In this document: positions 43,388 to 49,693 of the stretch, piece after piece
Layout of the letters: every line of letters begins with the position of its first letter
Numbering within the stretch: the stretch's first letter is position 1
DNA from: JAHBNG01 sp039028975
GTDB taxonomy: Bacteria > Chloroflexota > Anaerolineae > Caldilineales > Caldilineaceae
NCBI GenBank assembly: GCA_039028975.1
Contig: JBCCHB010000129.1
Coordinates: 1-49,693, forward strand
Reading direction: 5' to 3'
DNA: 49,693 nt
Translations under genes and position numbers: made by a program
The notes under the pieces: generated by a model
Database searches by the model: none
The model's input: the letters and a program-made list of their open reading frames with translations, nothing else
What the model was told of the DNA's origin: nothing

Positions 43388-43491
43388 CCTATACGACGTC
43401 CGTTTTTGAGTAGGTTTGTTTTCCCCGACCCTCTACTAAGTGGGCTTTAGAATGCAGACTCAACTGTCGTTCTTAAAAGGGCCGAGGATAA
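43388..43491 (+). repeat. Dispersed palindromic repeat family 3, copy C (longer, diverged)
   Basis: A 104-bp element. Its reverse complement begins ttatcctcggccc and contains agtagagggtcggggaaaac and aaaacggacgtcgtatagg, matching the ordered blocks of family 3 (ttatactcaggtcc, gtagagcatcggaaaactc, aaaacgaccgcagtata) with about 15 extra bases in the middle. It lies in the 450-bp gap between the membrane protein and the SARP regulator; apart from the terminator at 43549 nothing else is seen there. Confidence 0.45.
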
Positions 43492-43548
43492 GAATCAAAG
43501 TCGCTGTTTGGGTCTACTGAATCTGGTTAGCAGATGAAAGAAACCAGG

Positions 43549-43573
43549 GCATTGAGTGAACCCTGGCTTCTAT
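43549..43573 (-). terminator. Probable rho-independent terminator of the SARP-STAND gene
   Basis: ccaggg (43544-43549) and ccctgg (43561-43566) form a stem that extends outward with one mismatch (agaaaccaggg / ccctggcttct). On the minus strand a T-rich run (tttctttc) follows. It is about 220 bases past the stop of the minus-strand regulator, which is long, but no gene lies between. Confidence 0.4.
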
Positions 43574-43787
43574 CTACATTTTATATATTTGATTATGCGT
43601 AACTTGTCAAAATTACGCTTGATTTGATCAAACGAACTGCTTTTGCTTTAGAACTTGAGCCTTAAAGCATTGTTAGGAGTGCTCCAAAGCATGGCTCTAC
43701 TTGCCAGTGGGGTCTGCTGATTGAACAAAACCTTGCAAATTCATTGTACTTTGGTTGAGTGATCAAATACTGACATTTCAATCCAAT

Positions 43788-46700
43788 TTAGTTTCCAACT
43801 AGGTGACGTTTAGCGGACATGGTCTCCAGGACATAGGTCACTGCTTCGTCGATCGTCATGCTTGCACCGAGCCTCCAGGCTCTTGTTGCGGACTCTGTGC
43901 TCAAATTTTGGTAAGCTGTAGCGATGTAATCATCTTGTTTTTTCTGTTCGAGGGGCGGTAGTATGATGGATAACCGCTGATAGTTGTGAGCAATAGCACT
44001 CGCAAGCTGCAACAAATCTGTATAGCATTCTTTCACATTAGCGAGCTGGACAAATAGTCTCATTGCCTCAAGTAGATCTTGTTCTTTGCCATTTTCGTAC
44101 TGATATCTGATTGACTCAGTCAGTAGAATTGTCGCTTTGCTATAATTTGCTTCTTCCAGGGCAATAGAGGCTAAAGACTGTTTGGTACTAGCAACAAGGC
44201 TCTGAACCTTCAATTCTTCTGCATAGCTTTGACTCTCTTTTAAAATCTGTTTTGCCAATGTGAAATTTCCTTTGCGAATATGCACTTCAGCAAAATGTTT
44301 CAGTGAGAGTGAAATCCCCCACTTCTGTCCAACGACTCGATGGCGGGCTACTGCTTCTTCGATCAACATCTCGGCTTGCTCTATATAACCGAGACGGTAG
44401 TCCATATACCCTTTTTGTAATAATTGCATAGCCAGATTCCACTCGTCCCCTGCTTTGTGCGCATGACCAAGCGCCTCTTCCCAGTATGCGTACGCTGCAT
44501 CATAATCTCCTTCATCAAACATATTCCAGGCCAATAAACCGTACGTGAAACCTAACTTAGTAGGAGAACCTAGATTCCCAATGGCCTTATTCATGGCAAG
44601 GCAGCGCTCTAGAAGTTCTTTCCCCTGCCTACGCTTACCAAATCCAAATGCCACGTATCCTGCGCTCGCCAATGTATTGACATAGCTAGAACATGGTGCC
44701 ATGTTGCTGGCCAATGCAATTGCTTCATCTAGATAAATTTCTGCGTCTCTGCGATAAGTGATATTCCAGAACGGCAATAAGGCATCGCAGAGTGCTAAAA
44801 CTGTTTCCACTTCGTAATGGTCAAGTGTCCATCGCAACGCCGCGCGGATATTGAAATACTCTACACGCATGGCTGCTATCATTTTGACACTGTCTTTACT
44901 TCTGAGCTTTGGTTGGGCTTGTTGAGTAAATTCTTTATAGTATGTAACATGTTTTTCTTCGATAGCGAGTTGTTCGTCACTCTGCTGCAGCCGTGCCAAT
45001 CCAAACTCGCGAATCGTCTCTAACATCATGAAGCGGGCGCTATCGTAGCGACCATGAATCCGACAGACTAAGCTTTTGTCTACCAAGGATATCATACCTT
45101 CTAATGTGCTTACGCCTGGAGCAAACTCCTTACCACATACTGCTAGAGCCGCTTCCAATGTCCAGCCTCCTGCAAAGATCGACAGCCGATTGAATAGAAG
45201 CTGTTCATGGGGTTTAAGCAGTTCATAGCTCCAGGTGATGGTTGCCCATAGAGAGTGTTGACGAGTTGGAGCACTCTGCCATTCCATTTTCAAGAAGCCA
45301 AGCGAATCATGGTTTGTGGTATCCGTTAACCTGGCTAAAAGATCCGATATAGAATAGTATTTGCTCTGTGCTGCCGCCAACTCAATTGCTAACGGCAATC
45401 CATCTAATCGTCTGCAAATTTGGGTAACAATGGGCAGAATGGTTTTATCCATTTCAAAATTGTGGTTAGCGGCACAAGCTCGTTGGCGAAAGAGTTCGAC
45501 CGCACCTGTCAGCTCTCCTTCTTCCACGATTTCGTTACCATTATCCACTTCAACTTCGGATACCAACAGAGGCTGTACAACAAATTCGAACTCGCCGCGT
45601 AAGCGTAGCAATTCTCGGCTGGTGACCAAAACCTTCAGCTGCGGACAACTAGCCAAAAGTGTTGAAATTAGTGAGGCAGCCTTTAACACATGCTCAAAAT
45701 TATCGAATAGGAGTAAGGCGTTCTGAACTTTTAGTTTCGCAATGATCTGATCAAGAAGCGAAAGGCTACGTTGCGTATTTTTAAGACTAAGGGTTTCAGC
45801 TAGAGCAGATGTAACAAACTTGGGGTCACGTAAGGCGGCTAATTCCACAAGGTAGATGCCATCTGTAAAGGTAGTAAACATTGCCTTTGCTATAGCTATA
45901 CTCAACCTCGTTTTGCCAACGCCTCCAGGACCAGTTAATGTAATCAGTCGCGCTTGCTCCTGGTGCAACAGGCGTAAGATGGACTGGATCTCTTGATCCC
46001 GAGCGACCAACGGAGTCAAATCTGAAGGTAAATTGTTCGGCGGGATTAGAGGGCCTATTGGTCTAATCGACAGCCTATTGTCATCGGGTGTTGATGAGAA
46101 CACCTCATCAAACTGACCTGACAGGATTTTCTGATACAGTACTTCTGTATCTGTTCCAGGTTCGACGTCTAACTCTTCTCTTAGCAGATGACGACATACC
46201 TCGTACTGAGCCAATGCTGCACCGCGTTGACCAGTACAGACCAGTATTTGCATAATTCGACGATGGGCTTCTTCTCGCCACGGTTCTATCGCCACAATTT
46301 GTTGTGCCGCTTTGAGCGCCTTTTCATGATGCCCCAACCGTTCATTGATATCAACAAGATAATTGAGCGCATCTACTAGGTGGTTCTGTATCCGTTTGCG
46401 ATTGAGTCGGCTCCACTCTTCAAATGCAACACAATGATTGAGATAAAAACCATCTAGAAAGGGATGAGCATATTCATCAACAACTTTCTGAAGAAGTGCC
46501 AAGTCGCGTGGGTGCTGAATATCTACACCTGGGGTTCGTACTTCCTCAAGTACCTCCAGAAGATCTGCAACATCTAATTGATATTGGCTCTGCTGATTAA
46601 ATTGTAATGTATGGTGTGTAACGATGAGGAAGGGAATTTTTGCCTCTTTATCCCCCATAATGTCGCGTAAATTTGCCAGGGCATGACGTAGATATGTGCG

Positions 46701-46910
46701 CGCTCTCTTCTCTGAGGAATCTGGCCAAAAGAGTTCGGCAAGTTGTATGCGGCTATGGGGCCTATCGCGTTCAACGATAAGGTATACCAACAAAGCGCGC
46801 GCTTTATCTGACTGAAACCCCAAGAGGGGTTTGTTATCAAGGTGGGCTTGGAATGGACCTAATAGCGTAAGCGATAGATGTGGCATAGATAGTCTCAAAG
46901 CGAAATTCAT
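43788..46910 (-). CDS. SARP-type transcriptional regulator with STAND ATPase and TPR domains
   Basis: A 1,040-aa protein. Residues about 9-105 are an OmpR-like winged helix as in SARP activators (LSLTLLGPFQAHLDNKPLLG and RTYLRHALANLRDIMG). About 110-268 is the BTAD helical domain (HEKALKAAQQIVAIEPWREE; ALAQYEVCRHLLREELDVEP). The NB-ARC-like ATPase has a P-loop TGPGGVGKTRLS (about 324-335), Walker B ALLLFDNFEHVL (about 400), a VTSRELLRLRGE sensor and GLPLAIELAA. From about 660 to the end are TPR-like helices. Such proteins are ligand-gated activators. A start at Met9 (46886) is possible. It is divergent from the substrate-binding lipoprotein gene across about 260 bp, so that gene is a likely target or sensor partner. 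Confidence 0.85.
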   Translation of the reverse strand: MNFALRLSMPHLSLTLLGPFQAHLDNKPLLGFQSDKARALLVYLIVERDRPHSRIQLAELFWPDSSEKRARTYLRHALANLRDIMGDKEAKIPFLIVTHHTLQFNQQSQYQLDVADLLEVLEEVRTPGVDIQHPRDLALLQKVVDEYAHPFLDGFYLNHCVAFEEWSRLNRKRIQNHLVDALNYLVDINERLGHHEKALKAAQQIVAIEPWREEAHRRIMQILVCTGQRGAALAQYEVCRHLLREELDVEPGTDTEVLYQKILSGQFDEVFSSTPDDNRLSIRPIGPLIPPNNLPSDLTPLVARDQEIQSILRLLHQEQARLITLTGPGGVGKTRLSIAIAKAMFTTFTDGIYLVELAALRDPKFVTSALAETLSLKNTQRSLSLLDQIIAKLKVQNALLLFDNFEHVLKAASLISTLLASCPQLKVLVTSRELLRLRGEFEFVVQPLLVSEVEVDNGNEIVEEGELTGAVELFRQRACAANHNFEMDKTILPIVTQICRRLDGLPLAIELAAAQSKYYSISDLLARLTDTTNHDSLGFLKMEWQSAPTRQHSLWATITWSYELLKPHEQLLFNRLSIFAGGWTLEAALAVCGKEFAPGVSTLEGMISLVDKSLVCRIHGRYDSARFMMLETIREFGLARLQQSDEQLAIEEKHVTYYKEFTQQAQPKLRSKDSVKMIAAMRVEYFNIRAALRWTLDHYEVETVLALCDALLPFWNITYRRDAEIYLDEAIALASNMAPCSSYVNTLASAGYVAFGFGKRRQGKELLERCLAMNKAIGNLGSPTKLGFTYGLLAWNMFDEGDYDAAYAYWEEALGHAHKAGDEWNLAMQLLQKGYMDYRLGYIEQAEMLIEEAVARHRVVGQKWGISLSLKHFAEVHIRKGNFTLAKQILKESQSYAEELKVQSLVASTKQSLASIALEEANYSKATILLTESIRYQYENGKEQDLLEAMRLFVQLANVKECYTDLLQLASAIAHNYQRLSIILPPLEQKKQDDYIATAYQNLSTESATRAWRLGASMTIDEAVTYVLETMSAKRHLVGN

Positions 46911-47167
46911 GTGTCAGCTAACTCACATTATATCTTTTTCCCTTCGTGTATCCAAGTCATTCGTTGATTATCAACGCTTTCTCAACGCGCAGACAAACAT
47001 CAGACTCCGTTTTCTCAACTGCAGTTGTGTATGATGGTTGGCAGACGTCTATCTATGTGTATTTGTTTAGTTTTAGTGGCAAACATGGCTCTGTTCTCGT
47101 ACTCAAATGGAGATATATGTTGTTGGATTTACATAATAAACATACTTGTAAAAGTAAGGAGATACTT

Positions 47168-48448
47168 ATGCATAAATACTATCTACCTAAAGGAATACTA
47201 CTAGTCATAGTAGCGTTGATGCTTTGTGCTTGCTACGCACTACCCGTGGCGGAGCCATCATCTGATATAGGAGCTTTGAATGCAGCTGTTCCGGGCGTTA
47301 CCGATGACGAAATCGTTCTTGGTGCGCACACGCCACTCACTGGCCCACTGGCTAACTTTTCTCAGATCAATCAAGCTGCTCTGGCCTACTTTTCTTATAT
47401 CAACGAAACAGAGAATGGCATTCATGGTCGACAGATCACCTATCTATTAGAAGATGATCAATATTCACCACCCTTAACTGAAGAGGTAACCCAGAAATTG
47501 GTAGAGGAGATAGAGGTCTTTGCCATTGTGGGGGGACTCGGTACACCAACCCATTTGGCCGTCGTCGATTACTTAGAAGAGCAGGGCGTACCCGATCTCT
47601 TTGTGATTGGTGGTTCAACGGAATGGACAAAAGATCCGGTTGCCCGTCCTTCTGTCTTTGGGGCAGTCACTCACTATGCAGGTGAAGGGGCCGTGCTCGG
47701 ACGGTATTTGCTTGATACATATTCGGGTAAAAAATTAGGTATCATTCATCAAGACACAGGATTCGAAGCCGGTATTGAAGCCCTTAAACGCTCCATTGGT
47801 GATTCATTGGAGATTGTAGCAGAGGAAAGTTATACTGTCGGGCCACCTGATCTAAGCACCCAGGTTTCCATTCTTCACGATGCTGGCACAGAAGTCATCG
47901 TTGCATTTTCTGCTGGCCCTTTCTTTGGTAGTGTGGTTCAGCAAGCACGTACCACTCTTAATTGGGATGTGCCAATTCTTGGTCCTGGTCCGGCAATGAG
48001 TGGTGCCGTCATGGTGGGTGCTGTGGCCGAGGGAACTGTTTCTGTGGACTGGCAGCGCTCATTGAAAGAAACTGAACACCAAGGGATTGTGAATCACCTT
48101 GCGATTATCGATGCTTACAGTGATTTGGAACGGGCCACCCCCGAAACGCTCTTTGGTCAATTAATTGGTGAGATGACAGTAGAAGTCTTGCAGCGTGCTG
48201 GTCCCGAACTCACTCGTGAAGGTGTCATAATGGCTGCTGAGTCGATTCAAGATTGGCGCTGTTCCATCTGCCTTTATCCCATAAACATGAGTGATACAGA
48301 TCATAGTCCTATAGACGTTGCCATCCTGAGTCGGTTTGACGGGAAGGCATGGATTCCCTTTGGCGATGGCTATAGTTGGGAAGGTATCCTACCAGGAGAA
48401 CTAAGCGCCGATAATCTTCAAGTTGTATCGTCACCCTATCAGGACTGA
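47168..48448 (+). CDS. Branched-chain-amino-acid-type ABC substrate-binding lipoprotein
   Basis: About 426 aa from ATG at 47168, with aaggaga seven bases upstream; the longer frame to 46946 lacks a signal. The N-terminus is a lipoprotein signal (ILLVIVALMLCAC, lipobox LCAC, mature Cys near residue 20). The mature part is a type I periplasmic-binding fold (Peripla_BP_6): DEIVLGAHTPLTGPLANFSQ, the hinge region VIGGSTEWTKDPVARPSVFG, KLGIIHQDTGFEAG and GTEVIVAFSAGPFFGSVVQQ. No permease or ATPase gene follows, so it is solitary here. It could feed an ABC importer encoded elsewhere or act as a receptor for the divergent SARP-STAND regulator. Confidence 0.85.
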   Translation: MHKYYLPKGILLVIVALMLCACYALPVAEPSSDIGALNAAVPGVTDDEIVLGAHTPLTGPLANFSQINQAALAYFSYINETENGIHGRQITYLLEDDQYSPPLTEEVTQKLVEEIEVFAIVGGLGTPTHLAVVDYLEEQGVPDLFVIGGSTEWTKDPVARPSVFGAVTHYAGEGAVLGRYLLDTYSGKKLGIIHQDTGFEAGIEALKRSIGDSLEIVAEESYTVGPPDLSTQVSILHDAGTEVIVAFSAGPFFGSVVQQARTTLNWDVPILGPGPAMSGAVMVGAVAEGTVSVDWQRSLKETEHQGIVNHLAIIDAYSDLERATPETLFGQLIGEMTVEVLQRAGPELTREGVIMAAESIQDWRCSICLYPINMSDTDHSPIDVAILSRFDGKAWIPFGDGYSWEGILPGELSADNLQVVSSPYQD

Positions 48449-48493
48449 GGCATCTATAGAGCTTCCTCTGAATGAGGCACTTCCACTGGCGTT

Positions 48494-48526
48494 GATTCGA
48501 TGGTGTCCTCTCAACTCCATCGAATC
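48494..48526. terminator. Hairpin between convergent genes
   Basis: gattcgatgg (48494-48503) pairs perfectly with ccatcgaatc (48517-48526) across a 13-base loop. It lies between the convergent substrate-binding and MDR dehydrogenase genes; its right arm covers the last codons and stop of the dehydrogenase. No long T-run is present, so termination may need Rho. Confidence 0.35.
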
Positions 48527-49509
48527 ACAGCCCCCATCATATCCGGCATCTCATTCTTATTGATGGCCTCATAAAGCGCCGGTGCATCATTCGCCTCTAC
48601 CCGATGGGTAATCGTCTTCTCCCATGGAATGGCTCCTGTTGCAATATTGCGCAAGACGGCATCCCGACATGGCTTCAACCCATCATTGCAGGGGAAAAAG
48701 GCCGTCAACTGTTTACTGTGAGGGACCAAGAAGTGGAACGAAATGGGCGCATTGCCGTAGTTCCCCAAAAAGACAAACTTCCCTCGCAATCGGGCCAAGG
48801 GAAAGGCCAAATCCAAACAAGTCGCCACACCACTACCTTCAAAGACCACATCCGCACCACCCGGCTTGATCTCCTGCACCCGTGCTTTGATATCCTCTTC
48901 ATTAGGGTTAATCGTATACTCAGCCCCCATGGCCTTGGCCATCTCCAGCCGCTTGGGGTTGAGGTCAATAGCAATGGTGATGGCACCCCTCAATCGTGCA
49001 GCCGCCAATGCACCCAGGCCAATTAGACCTACCGCATGGAAAACAACCACATCCCCCATCTGTATACCAGCCATATCGACTGCGTTGTAGCCAACCGACG
49101 GCATGACAAACATAGAGCCAGTGGCATCATCTACTCCTACTGGAACTGGCTCAATCTCGGCATCTTCTGGCACAATCGCATGGGAAACGTGGGTCCCAGC
49201 ACAAGTGTTTATCGTCTCATGGCCAAGTTGCATGGGTAGAAAGTTGCGACGGTAGTAGACCTTGTCGCCGACCTGGAATCGACTCACAGCCGAGCCTGTA
49301 TCTTCAACAACGCCAACGGCCTGGTAACCTGTGCAGACAGGGAACGGCCCCCAATCTAGGGCGTGGCGAATGACGGCGAATTCGGTACCAACACTAACGC
49401 CAGAGTAGGTGTTCCGAACCAGGACTTGGTTGGCTTCCAAGGCAGGGATATCAAACGCTTCGAGAGAGAATTCTTGATCGTCAGTACAGATCAGGGCTTG
49501 GGTTTTCAT
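48511..49509 (-). CDS. MDR-family (zinc-type alcohol dehydrogenase-like) oxidoreductase
   Basis: A 332-aa medium-chain dehydrogenase/reductase. The N-terminal catalytic domain has SGVSVGTEFAV and GYQAVGVVEDTGSAVSRFQV then GDKVYY. The NAD(P) Rossmann motif is HAVGLIGLGALAAARLRGA (about residues 158-176), followed by AIDLNPKRLEMAKAMGAEYT. The GVSxGTE pattern in place of GxCGTD indicates the subgroup without the normal catalytic Cys-Zn set, as in BchC-like and threonine-dehydrogenase-like proteins. The C-terminus reads PDMMGAVIRW. The substrate is probably a sugar, polyol or similar secondary alcohol, not decided here. The start is ATG at 49509. Confidence 0.78.
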   Translation of the reverse strand: MKTQALICTDDQEFSLEAFDIPALEANQVLVRNTYSGVSVGTEFAVIRHALDWGPFPVCTGYQAVGVVEDTGSAVSRFQVGDKVYYRRNFLPMQLGHETINTCAGTHVSHAIVPEDAEIEPVPVGVDDATGSMFVMPSVGYNAVDMAGIQMGDVVVFHAVGLIGLGALAAARLRGAITIAIDLNPKRLEMAKAMGAEYTINPNEEDIKARVQEIKPGGADVVFEGSGVATCLDLAFPLARLRGKFVFLGNYGNAPISFHFLVPHSKQLTAFFPCNDGLKPCRDAVLRNIATGAIPWEKTITHRVEANDAPALYEAINKNEMPDMMGAVIRWS

Positions 49510-49559
49510 GGGGAGCTATTCCTTTGTTGCTTAATCCTGAATAGGTTGGTCTGATTGGC

Positions 49560-49693
49560 TCATGTAGGGAAGTAGGTGAAATGAGGAATCATAAGAGCCC
49601 GAAGATAGTCATCGGAAACAGATTTGAGATTGTGAGTCCATTCAAACATAGCGACATATTGGGCAAGATAGCGTTTGTGAACCCCACGAAAAG
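49560..49693 (-). mobile_element. 3' end of an IS1595-like transposase gene, cut by window edge
   Basis: The minus-strand frame entering from the right edge reads FRGVHKRYLAQYVAMFEW, then THNLKSVSDDYLRALMI and HFTYFP before the TGA at 49560-49562. The FRGVxKRYLxxYVAxFEWxxN pattern is the C-terminus of ISXO2/IS1595-type DDE transposases. The frame is open to the window end, so the gene continues outside. It lies about 50 bases upstream of the MDR gene start, so the element's end is probably within 49510-49560 and may have altered that promoter. No inverted terminal repeat can be confirmed without the other end. Confidence 0.6.

Noticed and set aside
46946..47167. 74 extra N-terminal residues on the substrate-binding protein
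   Set aside because: No signal or homology; the lipoprotein signal and aaggaga place the start at 47168.

Overview
The window looks like a chromosomal piece of a Chloroflexota bacterium (Anaerolineae/Caldilineae-like). This is inferred from gene content, not from a marker gene. The evidence is: large secreted proteins with Thr/Pro-rich linkers; DUF11, InlB-like, delta-60 and clostripain (C11) modules; long STAND ATPase regulators (one SARP type) with TPR-like C-termini; and an archaeal-type HMG-CoA synthase beside a class II HMG-CoA reductase. Base composition is balanced. I see no tRNA, rRNA or CRISPR array. Both ends cut genes: a proton-pump subunit on the left and an IS1595-like transposase on the right.

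Layout. 1-3561: three membrane proteins, two of them of the NuoL/M/N (Mrp) proton-channel superfamily. 3753-5887: an RraA-like protein and a glucarate dehydratase. 5946-8798: a secreted multidomain protein and a SpoU/TrmH RNA methylase. 8908-11323 (minus): HMG-CoA reductase then HMG-CoA synthase, the entry to the mevalonate pathway. 11548-14132 (minus): pentapeptide-repeat protein, metallophosphatase and a uronate-dehydrogenase-like SDR. 14304-19108: zinc-ribbon/DUF1232 protein, a J-like transmembrane protein and a leucine-rich-repeat protein with 25 LRRs. 19159-20162 (minus): a Phd/VapC toxin-antitoxin pair with a clear promoter/operator. 20245-26085: gamma-glutamyltransferase, a beta-propeller lipoprotein and a STAND ATPase. 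26304-31673: a 1,789-residue secreted C11 protease. 31682-35902 (minus): an MFS remnant, then a probable operon read from the right as a 48-aa membrane protein, lysA, an RNA/DNA methylase, tag and a NUDIX hydrolase. 36594-43334: MscS channel, an arylsulfotransferase remnant, a conserved unknown, a DapA-family lyase with an esterase-like hydrolase, a degenerate PEP-utilising protein and a membrane protein. 43788-49509: a SARP-STAND regulator divergent from a solitary substrate-binding lipoprotein, then an MDR dehydrogenase.

How genes may work together. Uronate-dehydrogenase-like, glucarate dehydratase, RraA-like and DapA-family proteins could together oxidise and break down uronic/aldaric acids, though they are spread over three loci. 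Three unrelated secreted proteins (8300, 19108 and 31673 ends) all finish with a short aromatic-Leu-Pro-Leu/Val tail, which may be a sorting or anchoring signal.

The most unusual non-genic content is four families of short (about 70-105 bp), near-palindromic dispersed repeats in intergenic DNA. Three families sit side by side upstream of mscS (36215-36569). A 48-aa membrane-protein gene, too short for usual gene callers, lies directly upstream of a lysA whose conserved N-terminus has no canonical start codon.
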